A DNA stretch of 64,000 nt from Adenanthera pavonina (taxonomy: Eukaryota; Streptophyta; Magnoliopsida; Fabales; Fabaceae), in NCBI GenBank assembly GCA_026686845.1, contig JAIVEN010000010.1, positions 29,424,001-29,488,000 on the forward strand, read 5' to 3'. A program made the translations under genes and the position numbers. Position 1 is the first letter of the stretch. Every line of letters starts with the position of its first letter. The notes under the pieces are model-generated. The model did not search any database. It was not told the origin of the DNA and was given only the letters and a program-made list of their open reading frames with translations. Below, in pieces: positions 1 through 11,400 of this stretch.

Positions 1-250
1 TGAGTGATAAAGTCACCACATATGCTGATTATTACTTTTCAAAATATATGTAATGATCACCTTTTTTAGAGGTTAAAAGGATTTTTATAATAAAAAGAAA
101 AATAAAAATAATAATAATTTGTACCCAAAAAAAAAATAACAAATTGTCTTCTTTTGATTTTTATGCATTTTTGTCTCGAGTGACACCACCGTGGACATTT
201 AGGTATCAATCGGTGTATTGTGAGTGATAAAGTCACCACATAAGCCAATT
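1..250. repeat. Direct repeat of a 20-bp word, 220 bp apart
   Basis: The 20-base word beginning TGAGTGATAAAGTC occurs at 1-20 and again, identically, at 221-240. The bases that follow (TATGC and TAAGC) are also similar. This is seen directly. It fits a tandem repeat or an internal LTR duplication belonging to the retrotransposon remnant just downstream, but the window starts inside the first copy, so the full unit cannot be defined. Confidence 0.6.
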
Positions 251-559
251 GATTTTATCATGTAAAAATAAATTTGTTTCCAAATATTTCCTTTTCAAAT
301 CAAAATAAAATATTTAAAATTGCATATAATTTCAATCATATTTCCTAAATTGAGTAAAAACATGTTTTCTCTTTTAGAAATTGATTAAACAAAAAAATAT
401 ATAATAAAAAATAAAAAGAGCAAATAATAGAAATTAATATGTCTTTTACAAATTAAAACATACCAACCAATTCTGAAAATTGTTTTCTTTGTGGAAAGAC
501 AAATTTATTTTCTATAAACCTCTATTTTCAAAGAAAATATATAATAAAAAATACCAACC

Positions 560-1108
560 CAGTGACACGCTTTTTTAGTCCGAACTACGTCGACTTTGAT
601 CCATATCGTAGGGTACGTAGGCCCCAGACTCTCATTCTGGGTCAAGTCCACTTTTGTAAATAAATAATATTTTTCTCTTATTTTGCTTTTCCCAACTTCT
701 CATTTTCATTTTATTCTTTATCTTCATTTTTACATTTTTCTTATTTTTATATTTATTTTCGCATGTGAGTGGTAAAAGAGCAACCAAAATAATTTTTCAA
801 AGCCATAAAAATTGCATGATCAACCAAAGGTAACCCTTCTTCGGAATGGGTGTTGTGGAGGTACCTAACACCTTCCCCACTCACAATCGTACTCCCGAAC
901 CCAACTCTGATTTGCAGACCATCCTTATCCCTTTTTATTTTTTGTTTCGGTTTTCCAAAATTTTCCTTAAAATTTTGGTGGTGACTCCCTCCGAAACCGG
1001 CGTTCCGCCAGGCAGGCCGATTGCACCCATTTTCTTTTTATCTTTTATCATTCGCGCCATCCGCGTCGCATCCCCGGGTGTGACAGTTGGGATTCGAGGG
1101 GACGATCT
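560..1108 (+). mobile_element. LTR retrotransposon remnant (LTR 3' part and primer-binding-site-like junction)
   Basis: This stretch is GC-richer than its surroundings. It carries phrases common in plant Ty3/Gypsy LTR ends: CCGAACTACGTCGA and GTAGGGTACGTAGG near 580-620, and the CCCCGGGTGTGACA/GTTGG junction near 1072-1090. A TG-ACA end followed by a TTGG word is the usual arrangement of LTR end plus primer-binding site. The 92-residue open frame over 846-1124 runs through this noncoding LTR and is not a gene. I found no matching second LTR and no gag or pol in the window, so it is a fragment. Superfamily assignment is inference. Confidence 0.55.
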
Positions 1109-1653
1109 ACTTCTACTGTCTTAACAATCTCTAGCTCCATTTAAGCCAAAGGATTTGCAAATTGCTAAAGCTTGATATCCTCAAGAATCTTGCAGGTAAA
1201 AATACTCAGCACTTAAAAATGTCTCTCGTTGTATTTTACTAGCTATCCCTATCAAACGATTGGCCGTTTGAGGATATGTTCTTAAACCCCTTTTTTTTTT
1301 TTATGAAAACATGTTCTTAAACTATTAATAACGTGAAATGTGTTTAAACGAAATAGAAAAGGTGAATTGTAACCTTATTACCCAAGGCAGTAGTCATTTA
1401 CAAAACTAGAAAATGTTGTGTAAAAGACTGAGATTTGATATGTTTTCTTTTGGATAATTGCTATCTTATGAGTGAACTCTTATTCTCATAGTTAATTTAC
1501 CTTTCAACTTCTAGGGAATAATATTTATCTGTTCTTTGTGTACTATTATTTGTAGTCAGTTAGGTATGATTTTATTCTATTTATACAATATATATAGTTA
1601 CTTGTTGCCCACTACTAAAAGTATGGTGTTTATAACTTTACTTTATTTTGTAG

Positions 1654-2441
1654 CAGCACCTGCATGCTCAGTATGATGAATTGTTCCCTACTTTGAGCAA
1701 TGATTTTCCTAATATATTTCCTCGAAACTTGTACATGTGGGAGCAATTTCTATGGGCTTGTGAACTCTAATACTCAAATAATATGAAGATAAAGTTCTTT
1801 GATGGAATGATAAGTACGTAGTTAATTCCTATTGCTGGATTTCTTAATCATTCAATATGTTTACTATTTCTCTTTATTGAGTCTCCTCCCACTTTGCTTT
1901 TGTTCTTGGTTTATCCCCTCCCTTGTTTGTAGAATTTTAAGATTTAATGTTTTCTTAATATTGTGATTCAGTGAGGAAACAATGGTAGTTAAAATTCAAA
2001 TTATAAGGACTGCCAATTATCTTATAAGATATGCATATTCTTCTGGAACATAATTTAGCATCTTATTCCTCCATGCCTCCCTTTTTGCCAATTTAGATTC
2101 TTTCTCATACTTAGGGAGCTCTACCATTTTTTGTTGAAGTTTATTTGCTTTGATTACTGTTCAGAGATATTAAGATAGATTTCATATTAACAATGATGTT
2201 AATGATATTAAGAATGTTGTTTCTATCCTTGTTTTGGAATCCTTATTGAACGTTATCTGATTCATTTTCCGGTTCCTGACTACAGCTTTGCCCACACATA
2301 ATGCACTATGGCTAAGTAGATCTTACAACAAATACATTGAAATTTCCTCTATCAAGGCCATGCAGAGCTGGAGAAGAATGTTGTTTAAGCTATGGGACCT
2401 TCTTTAATTCTCATCTCATTACCTTTTATGGTTTCTTACCA
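1654..2441 (+). pseudogene. Broken SET-domain methyltransferase (Rubisco LSMT-like family)
   Basis: Two exon-like pieces translate to a recognisable plant SET-domain protein. Piece one (1654-1860) reads QYDELFPTLSNDFPN, then MWEQFLWACEL, then LIPIAGFLNHS, the last matching the conserved SET asparagine-histidine motif. Piece two (2286-2441), after a CAG acceptor, reads PHIMHYG, LKFPLSRPCRAGEE, LSYGT and SHLITFYGFLP, which match the segment following SET in this family. Frame-breaking stops are visible at 1768-1770 (TAA where a Trp is usual), 1819-1821 (TAG) and about 2313 (TAA). The first piece has no good donor. Neither the N-terminal part nor the C-terminal Rubisco-binding-type domain was found. 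It is dead as a gene. SET-family membership is fairly sure; the exact subfamily is inference. Confidence 0.75.
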
Positions 2442-5100
2442 CAATAAAAAAGGTTGCCTTTTGCCTTTGATTACCTTTTTAATAGGAACTGTATCTGGAT
2501 AATCTCTTGACTTTACTTCTTTTGTTATCCTTAATATCTGGAAATCCTATAGTGAGAAGGGTAGAGTCTAGCTTCTGGTTAGAAAATTTGCATTAGTTAA
2601 TTAGTATGATTTGTGTGTTTCTTCTCTTATGATTTTCTCTTTTAGTTCTCAACAGTAGAACTTTACTATGGGAGGAGAATCACGACCACCAATCCTACTG
2701 CAATTGGGGGAAGATAAGGGTATTTTAACCTTTCACTTCTGCTATCATTCTATTCTTTCTTTTTTCTTATAAGCTTTTGTTTAAATTGTATAGCTTAATA
2801 ATTAATAGTTGTTAAAATATTAATTTAATTTCTTTTGTGATTACTAATTTCTAAGTACCAACATCTTTTTTATATATTTATATAAAAGTTGCACTATATA
2901 ATTACAAGTTATGAATAATATTTTTTTTTTGGCTATTATGTTAGCTGTTGTCAAACTTTCATTCGATGCCTCTTTTTGGAGTAAACCAGGAGTTTTTCAC
3001 AAGAGATGGCATTAAGGTTGTCCACCTTATTTTCATTGTTTTACATAATGTTTTCACTATCCTTGTTTCCATTTGGCTATATATTCAAGATATATATTTC
3101 AATGGTTGAAGATTTTGTGAGTTTTGTTCATATAATTGTTGTATGTATCCAAGATCTTTAATTTTCCTTTACAACACGATATGCTTGCACTTGGTTAATA
3201 TAAATGGAAAATGAAAAATAAATTCTTTACTTCATGCTCCCATTTTTTCTTCAAACTGTGTTTTCTTGTTTTGGTAAAAGTTCAAGTCCCTGCTTCCTAT
3301 ATCTATAGTTATTATATTGTATTGATGGTGTATACTATTTCTAATTGTCACTACCCTCTAGATATCATTCTTGTTGTCATTTTGATTTTCAATCAAGCAT
3401 TTTTATGTGGATATGCGGCTGATATAGCTTAATGGTGTTATTGATGGTTTACTATATTGATTTGAGCAAGGATTGAAAGATCCAATCAATTCCTCAAAGT
3501 GGGTAAGAATAAGACCGAGGCGTGATTGCTTATAATGATCAAGTTAGATAATGGTGGTTGGAAAAGGATATTGGTCATAAGGATGGAACACCATTAAACT
3601 CTTGTTTGTTTTATCTCAGTCTACTCTATTTCCGAAACACTTGAATTTACAGCATTGCATTATATGGAGTCTGGCATTTTATAACTGAGGTTTATTAATA
3701 GAGTTCAACTTCAGGTTAGTACTACATGTTTGTTGTTTATTCCTTTTTTCTTTCTTTTGTTGTAACTTGCTTGACCTGAAGTTTATTTCATATTGGTCTC
3801 ATTGGCATATTTAGGAATTTAGAACCCTACAACTTAAATGTAGTTTCCATTGTCCTTTCATGAAGGATGTTAATTTGATCAATAATAATTTATCTCTTAT
3901 AATTTTCCTCTTTATGGCATTGTATCCTTTTTCCTTCTACTGTTCTTATATCCAGCTTTTCATGAAGTCACAAATAATGGCCATTGTTATAAAGTTGGCT
4001 ATCATTGTTTTCTCACAAACTACTTTTTTCTTAAATTTGTGAATTAGGATGCTAATTCTTTTGGTGATTTAGTATAGTCTTTCATGAACTCATTTTCCCT
4101 AGCTGAATTCATTATACATGGAAGATTTATTTTATTTTTTCCTTTCAGTTTATACATGGTCAATGTGGATTACAGCAAATTCTAACATTTTCAACTTGTG
4201 AAAAGTTAAATAATCTATACATAATCTATACAATAAGGCCTTTGATCAAGCAAGATCAATAACGTCCTTTCCTTCTCAACCATTCACAGGTAGCTAAAAG
4301 TTTATTTACTATCAACCATAATTTTTGTTTTAAATTTCAACCAGAAATCATAGTCTTAGGACAAAGATGGCAAGACTTTTTAGCCAAATATCAACCATAA
4401 TTTTTTAATAAGCTATAATGATTGATAAGGTTTGAATTCCTCATAAAACAAGTGTCATGTGTTGCATAAACCATTAGGACTTTTCTCAAACTTATTCTTT
4501 GGTCTTTGCCTAATTGAGTTAACCTTAAACCATGGAGTTTGGGAGTCTTAGAAATGTAGAATGAGAAATCTATGCATACTAAAGAGTATCTCGTTTTGAT
4601 TATGAAATTTGAACTAACCAAAAGCTTGGACCTTTGAATATATGTAATGATTTTTATTTTATCTGTTTTTACCCCCTATGGCTAAGATTTTCAAGGTTAT
4701 CTATCTTGCAAAATTCTGCTATACACTTTAATGATTTGTCCTTTAAACTATTTTTTATGCAGTCAATTGGGTTCACTGGTTGAAAGCTCTTTCTCTAACT
4801 TTGAAGGTCAAGAAGAGAAGATTAGTTATGTCAATACAAGGTTTGAGAAAGATTGGCCATGTTCAATAGGTGTTAAAATGTTTATAGATTATTTATAGTG
4901 TTTGAGATATTCTTTAGAAAATTTTTTTCTTATTTTATCATTTTGTAGTGTCAATATATTGTTCATTTATGATATGTAAGTTGATATTAATTTGTAAGTA
5001 CTTTTTAATGTAATAAATTTTATTTTTTGTCAATGGGTTCAACAAGTTGCATATATTTTGATACTGGATTAATTCAGTATCAAAATATTTTTTTTAAATA
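2442..5100. other. AT-rich stretch without a recognisable gene
   Basis: Only short chance reading frames occur here. Some spots look exon-like, such as 2646-2720, which starts ATGGGAGGAGAATC, but I could not connect them to a known protein. This interval may be degraded intron and 3' sequence of the SET pseudogene or the interior of the transposon whose end lies at 5.3 kb. Confidence 0.4.
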
Positions 5101-5113
5101 ATGGACTTTTATA

Positions 5114-5326
5114 GGTAATTATTTGTATAACCGCCTACAAAAGTCTTCTTTTCTAGGACTTTTGTATATGGTTATTTGTATAACTGCCAACAAAAGAAGA
5201 TTTTTATATACGGTTAATAACCGCTTACAAAAACCACTCCTTTTTATGGAGCTCTAATAATATGTAGTTCATAACCGTCAAGAAAATATAAAAATAACCG
5301 CCTACAAAGCCTATTTTTGTGATAGT
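5114..5326. mobile_element. CACTA-type transposon end with subterminal repeats
   Basis: Five variants of a short word (consensus ATAACCGCCTACAAA) lie in the same orientation at about 5126-5142, 5179-5195, 5216-5232, 5269-5285 and 5293-5309. They are followed by TTTTTGTGATAG. In plant En/Spm (CACTA) elements, clustered 10-20 bp subterminal repeats of this kind sit just inside a terminus reading TTTTTGTAGTG, so 5315-5326 is read as a decayed right end. No transposase was found. I did not find a convincing left terminus with the inverted repeats; CACTACTAAAAG at about 1609 is only a weak candidate. Confidence 0.6.
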
Positions 5327-5872
5327 TTTATTCACATAATCAAATGGTCAAGAACTAGCCTCTACTATCATCAGCTTATTAACTAGAGAATTTTCCTCCA
5401 GCATAATTAATATACAGTAAGTTGAATATATACAAACTATATAATAAAATATTAATGTAAGTAGAGCTTTAATAAAACATGTTTTAAAGTGGAGAAGAAT
5501 GGAGACTATTCTTGAAGCCTTGAAATCAAGCTTCTATTGAAGCCTTCAAATTACGATAACCCAAAAAAGAGTGATTTGGTTGGACCATGTTTCAACTATG
5601 CCCATAGATAGTTACAAAATGTGGTCATGTCATAATTTTCAACCATATTAAAGAACAATTTTCACTATAGAATAGATCCATTAGAAAAATGTATTTTAGC
5701 TAAAGTGAAGAGAAGTAGAGAGATGGATCCATAGAGACAAGAGTGGGCCAACCTTTTCTCACTATTCATCTCTATTCATTTATGCTAAAACACAGTTAAG
5801 GTGATTTTGGTCCCTTTTTAGTATTTTATTTCCCTTTCTTTGACTAAAATTACATTTCTTTATCTACATTAG

Positions 5873-7822
5873 GGACATGATTTTCAAAAGGATCTTTATC
5901 AAATGGTGGCAGATCTGAAATCAAAATTTCTTCGCTTTCTAGGTATTCATATGTAAAATTGTGTATACTAAGATGCTAGCTTCTACAAACTTTTTTAAGA
6001 ACAATCTTATAATTTTGGTGTCCATTTACATTGCATTAGGTGGTACTTATATTGAAGGAGATCATTTGAGAAATGTCTCCAAGTGGAAGGATATCATTGG
6101 ACCATGGGAGAAGAAACTTGGTCACTATAATGATATATGGGGCTATTGGACTAATGATGGTTTTTGCCTTTTGGAGTTTCTTCAAGTGTGAATTTTCTAG
6201 TTTTTTTCCGATCATATTAGGCTTAACTTGTTCTTACATGTACCAATCATTACCCTTTATTATATTTGAATAGTTTGCAAAAGACCTTGGTGCATTACCA
6301 GTATGGGTATTTAATGCTGGCATTAGCCGTCATAAAAAAGTCAACACAACCGACATATGGCCCTTAGTGCAAGTATAATTTTGCACTCATAGCCTCCTAT
6401 GATCTTTATAAATTTGTCCTTTTTTTCCTTGTTGGGATTATTTTATTTTGCATTAATGATTTTGTAGGAAAATCTCAATGAGATTGAGTTTGCAAGAGGT
6501 CCTCTCACATCATAGTAGGGCAAGATAAGAGCTTCTTTGGGACACTCTAAATCCTTTGATCTACAATATGTTGCTATTGGAAACGAAGATTGTGGCATGT
6601 CTAACTACCTAGGAAACTACCTTAAATTCTACAGTGCCATAAAACATTACTATCATGATATCAAAATCATCTCAACCTATGATACTACTGTCGCTCCCTT
6701 AGATCATCTAGCTAATTTGTTTGATTTCCATATTTACACAAGTTCTAGGGATATTTTCTCAACATATGACAAATTCAATTCTTTGAATTGTGCTAGTGCA
6801 AAAGTTTTTGTAAGTGAATATGCTGCTTGACAAAAAGATGCCAGAATTGGAACCCTCTTGTCTACCTTAGGTGAAGTTGCATTCCTAATGGGATTAGAAA
6901 AGAACAGGTGCAGTGTTTTCTTACTTATGAAATTTTAATTTCTTGATTCATCATTCAGTCAATTTACAAATTATTTAATGCTCATATCCTGATGAATTTT
7001 TTTTCTTGTTATAACGCAGTGATGTTGTAGAAATGGTTAGCCACACACCACTTTTTGTAAATATAAATGACCAAAACTAATATATTAATTAATCATTTCC
7101 ATTGGCACATATATATATATATATGATACAAAATTGAGATTGGTGATTTTGTGTGGATATATAGGTGGATTCTAGATGAAATTATATTTGACTCATATTG
7201 GAGTTATGGAATTCTTATATATTGCTTGCAATGACTATTTTAACAATCAAGTGGAGCACCATATCTTCACGCAACACTTGAAACCCCACCTTCAATTGTT
7301 GCATCAGCAATTGTTTGGGAAAATCAGGAGAACAAAAAGAGTTATTGGAGGATCAAGGTAATGCATAAACGATCATCAATGATTGAGTTAATTTATGACT
7401 AACTAGACTACTCATTTGAAATTCAAAATACTTTGGTAGGTTATGAACTTTGATGACAATGTGGTGGCTCTTGGTATTACAATTAATGGCTTGGGCTCTA
7501 ATGTAAATCTTTCTGGGTCAACCTATACATTACTCACATCTAGCAATGTTATGGACGAGAATTCCTTTTATAATCCCAAAAAGGTATAACATGTATCATC
7601 TTATCTACTATTTCATGCTTCATTTAAGAAAATCATCAATATAAATATATCAATATAAAATATAAAATGAATAACATATGTTTTCATGTGTCACATATGT
7701 AGGTTGCACCACAAGTGGGTTTACTTAAGAATCCTCGCTCAAATATGACTTTTGTACTTTCTCCAAATTCAATGGTATCTTTCCAAATTCAGTGGTATCA
7801 TTTGAACTCCCAAAATGATTGA
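5873..7822 (+). pseudogene. Broken alpha-L-arabinofuranosidase (GH51, ASD1-like)
   Basis: A string of exons matches the C-terminal half of plant GH51 arabinofuranosidases, which trim arabinose from cell-wall polymers. Exons: 5873-5942 (DLYQMVADLKSKFLRF), 6040-6185 (GGTYIEGDHLRN, IIGPWE, GHYNDIWGYW), 6274-6372 (DLGALPVWVFNAGIS), 6468-6907 (YVAIGNEDCG, NYLKFYSAIK, FHIYTSS, VFVSEYA, GLEKN), 7020-about 7078, 7165-7357, 7440-7583 (LTSSNVMDENSF) and 7703-7822. Most junctions are good GT-AG sites in phase. Breaks: TAG TAG in the fourth exon near 6513-6518, TGA right after VSEYAA near 6828, no donor after 7078, and an internal stop in the 7165 exon. The N-terminal carbohydrate-binding half and signal peptide were not found upstream. 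The acid/base Glu (GNE) and nucleophile Glu (SEY) codons are still present. It cannot make the enzyme. Confidence 0.9.
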
Positions 7823-7924
7823 CCATCTCGATAACACTATGAAATTGCTCAAGGACGGCACAGAAATCAAACCCCTTGGAATTTGTACAAGAAAAAATGT
7901 AAGATATTTGTGTTGGTTGTGTCC

Positions 7925-7944
7925 GTGTGTGTGTGTGTGTGTGT
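7925..7944. repeat. GT dinucleotide microsatellite
   Basis: About ten uninterrupted GT units, directly after the end of the arabinofuranosidase pseudogene. Confidence 0.9.
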
Positions 7945-7999
7945 TTTTTTTCTTTTGTCAATGATCCATGCATAGTTTTCACATATGAGACATTATTGA

Positions 8000-9770
8000 A
8001 CAATAAATCTATTAGGTTACATCTTCTATAAAATTTTCCTTTTAATTATATACTCACTTTGGTCCTTTCTTTAGTCACAAAGAAGACTTTTGTGATCAAA
8101 ATACATGTCACTTTTCTAAAGTTTTTGGAACATTAACTACCTTATTTTCAAAATGCTTTTTGTTAACTTTCAATGAAGAGAGAAATATGGATTAGTTAAA
8201 TTTGTAGTATTTATTAAGATAAAAATAAAATTCACATCACTTTTAAGATAATTTAATGATGTAACAAATTTTTTTTTATTTTGTTGAGATAATTAAAATG
8301 ACTTGTATTTATATTAGGAATAGGGAGAAGTAGTTACAATTCATTTTATCCCTTATCAATTGTTTTTTTTTCACACAACATAGAGTGAAAAAAATATTAA
8401 AAATCTAAATAAAATTTCAAAAGTTTTTTTTTTGGCCAATGAAATTTCAAGAGATTAAAATTAGGTTTTTTGTTAATAAAAGAATTCTAAATTAAAGTTA
8501 ACTTTGAACAAATTGTATGGACTAAATTCATTATTTAACCATTTTGCAATTAATTCTTAGGTCAATGAAGTAATAAATTATTGATATGTAAAGTAATTTC
8601 AAACATAAAATTTCACCAAATTTTCGTGTTCTGATATGAAAGCATTAAAATAAAATGCCAATTGAAAGTTATAAATTGTAGTGAAAATTGTGTTTATGCT
8701 TGATTAGGAAAAATAATAAAATTATATATATATATATAGACACATACACACACATAAGCTTATATAGTTACATTTTGTAATTAGGTTTCTCAATTTTTTG
8801 GCCACACCAAATTCCCAATCAAATCATACACATGTTAAGCTATAAATGGAGTATTGATGAACAAGAGATTTGTAGTAATAATTTATGAAAACACCAAATT
8901 TAAGCTTAATAATAAATCAATCAAGCAAGGATCTTCATGAACTACAAATGGCTATGATTAAAGGGAGCTTTGGATAGCTAAGTGAGATATGAAGATATAT
9001 CCAAGTCCCACAATAAAAATTTTAAAGCTTTTATAAATGAAAATCCACATACGTAGCATTTAGAAGGAAATCGTATATGCATAATGAGGCTATTAAATAG
9101 TTAATTCTTAATTTTGGCCCAAAAAAGAAACGTTAATTCTTTTTTATTTGTTTAATTTAAAATCGTCTGATTTTCATAAGCAGATTTTTTTTTTTTGCCA
9201 TCATAACCGGAAGTTGGGAGATTAGAGAATATAGAGAAAATTTTGCATGAATTTCCTCTCTAAAAAATCCTACTATGAATTCTGTACTATGTTACTATTG
9301 AGATTCTAAAAGTTGTTTGGACTTCTCTAAGAGGCTGTTTAGTTTTCCTTTTCTAAAAAGAAATCATGATTTTTTAAAAAGATGTGTTTAACCAAACATA
9401 AATTATCTTTTAGAAAAATAAAAATTGGGTTAAACTGTAATTTTGGAAAAGAAGGGAAAAGTTACTTTTCCTTTAATAAAATGTGGGTTTTGAAAAATGA
9501 GAAGTAAAATTACTCTATATTATACATCTAAAAATACTTTTCACCCTTATCATCCAAACAAATTTTTTATCGAACTTACTTTTACAAAAAAAAATATCCA
9601 AACATAAATAACTTCCAACAAACTTACTTTATTTAAACTTTATTTTTACAAACTTTATTTATCTTAACTTAATTTTACAAAACTGAGAACCAATCGGAAA
9701 GTGGTTAGGATGATGTCGAGGGTGATTTGCTACATACCTAAGAGCAGATGTAATGGGAGCTATAATGCTT
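8000..9770. other. AT-rich intergenic DNA, possible small DNA-transposon remnant
   Basis: No coding frame is recognisable. Between about 9327 and 9610 the left edge reads GGCTGTTTAGTTTTCC and the right part contains ATCCAAACATAAAT. This resembles the GTTTGG...CCAAAC ends of some nonautonomous plant transposons, but I could not fix exact termini or a target duplication. An AT microsatellite lies near 8715-8740. Confidence 0.3.
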
Positions 9771-9774
9771 AAAT

Positions 9775-11400
9775 TGTTAGGTATTGTTGATCACTCAATA
9801 GAGGGGTGAATCAGGTAATACAAGAATTTAACCATTTTTGAATTACAGTCCAATTTCACCAAATATGCGGAAGAACATGGATGAACAAAGTGTGAAGAAA
9901 TTGATAGATGAAATATATAGATAAGGAGTAAAACACATAAATTTATACTGATTCAACATAAACCACTTGACCTACGTCCAGTCCCCGAATCACAACCTAA
10001 AATTTTCACTATATGCCATAAGTTTAATTTGGACATTTGTGAAGTCTCAGTACATTCAACAAGTTTCAGTAAGTGCTTATGAAGCCACTCTCCCCACACC
10101 CTTACAAGATATGTAAAATCTCTTAATGTTTCCCCACACTAAGATTCTACCCAAAAAATAGTGGAAAAGAATAATTACAGAAATGAGACTCTCTTTTAAA
10201 GTAGATGATTTATTGATAGCTCACTCTATTGATAAGGTTTATTTAATAATGCTGACACAGAATGATTTTATGTATTGAAACAGTATGTTGGCATAACTCA
10301 CTTTTGATTGTTATCCATAAATTTAAATGAGATTATATTTATAGATTTCTGGTGTAACTAAATATTAGATATAAGACCTATCCATTACTCTGCAAAAAGA
10401 GCAATTTACCAACCGTATTAAATGCGTTTATTTTTCCAAAATTCAAATGTCATGTCTCAGTAAACAAATTTCACAGAAATAGCATAGTTATGTGTTTAAT
10501 ATTGAACTTCAAAATCCTGCCTATCATAAAGTGAAATTTGAATTTTGAGTTTGCCAAAATTAACCCATGTTAGTTCATGTAAATTTTCATATTGAAAGTA
10601 CATCCGTTGAAATTTGAACAATTGTCTCAAGTTTTCACATAATCTTTTGAAATTTGAATTTCAGAAATTGAAATTCATTTGTCAGAGGCACGTTCAACAT
10701 AATACAAAAGTTTTCTCTTCAAAATTTTATTATCAAACTGCAAAATTCATCTATCAAAGACATATTCTAACGAGGCTTACTAGTTCTCATTCTAAAATTC
10801 ATACTTTAAAGTTCAAAATTCGTTTGTTAAAGGTAGTGACAGTGAACTCATTTTGACCTTTACCAACATTCGAATTTTGACTAAGTTACATGTGAATTTT
10901 GCACATTTTCACCAATAGTACTTAGCATGAAATTTAAATTTCAAAACTGAAATTTGTCTATCAGATATGAAACCTCTGTATATTTAAATTTCACCATGCA
11001 AAGGTCAAATTTTGAATAAAATACATATGAGTCAAATGCAAAATTCATCTATTCGCCAATATTTTTTAATTCTAACATAAGTTAACATATGATTTACTTA
11101 ACCTAACTCGTTTAAAACATATGGTAACAAGATTAAGTAAATTTCAAATGTTTAAACCACCTCAAGACCTAAGTAAAAAAAAATATACATAATAGCTAGG
11201 TTTTCAAACGTTAAACTCTACTTTCACTTAGTCATTCCCTTCTTAGTATGCTCCCTTTTGATCTTCAATTCTTTGAGCATCCTATCGCTTCTTCTTTATT
11301 GAGTGAGACAATATGTTAATTGTTATTTCTTTATTCCAGAACTCACTCTTCCTACTTGAACCATCTTACATTTAATATATTGCACTTACAAACCAAACAG
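9775..11400. mobile_element. Noncoding LTR-type element with spaced motif array (copy A)
   Basis: Starts TGTTAGGTATTG and has GAGGGGTGAATCAGG shortly inside, parallel to the start of the element at 30881. Both copies then contain a CTACGTC-x-GTCCC word (about 9972 here, about 31066 there) and a downstream array of variants of AAATTCGTCTGTCAG: here at about 10594, 10670, 10741, 10814, 10949 and 11040. No open reading frame of note exists. The right edge is uncertain: I could not find a target duplication matching the TAAAT at 9770-9774. Family relationship to 30881-32477 is supported by shared order and spacing of words; that it is an LTR is inferred from the better-preserved copy. Confidence 0.6.

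Noticed and set aside
846..1124. 92-codon frame
   Set aside because: Runs across LTR-type sequence and the LTR/PBS junction; no protein similarity.
1609..1620. CACTACTAAAAG as the left end of the CACTA element
   Set aside because: No inverted subterminal words follow it and no target duplication could be matched.
10614..10856. 80-codon frame
   Set aside because: Lies inside the noncoding motif-array element; low-complexity Lys/Phe/Ile composition.
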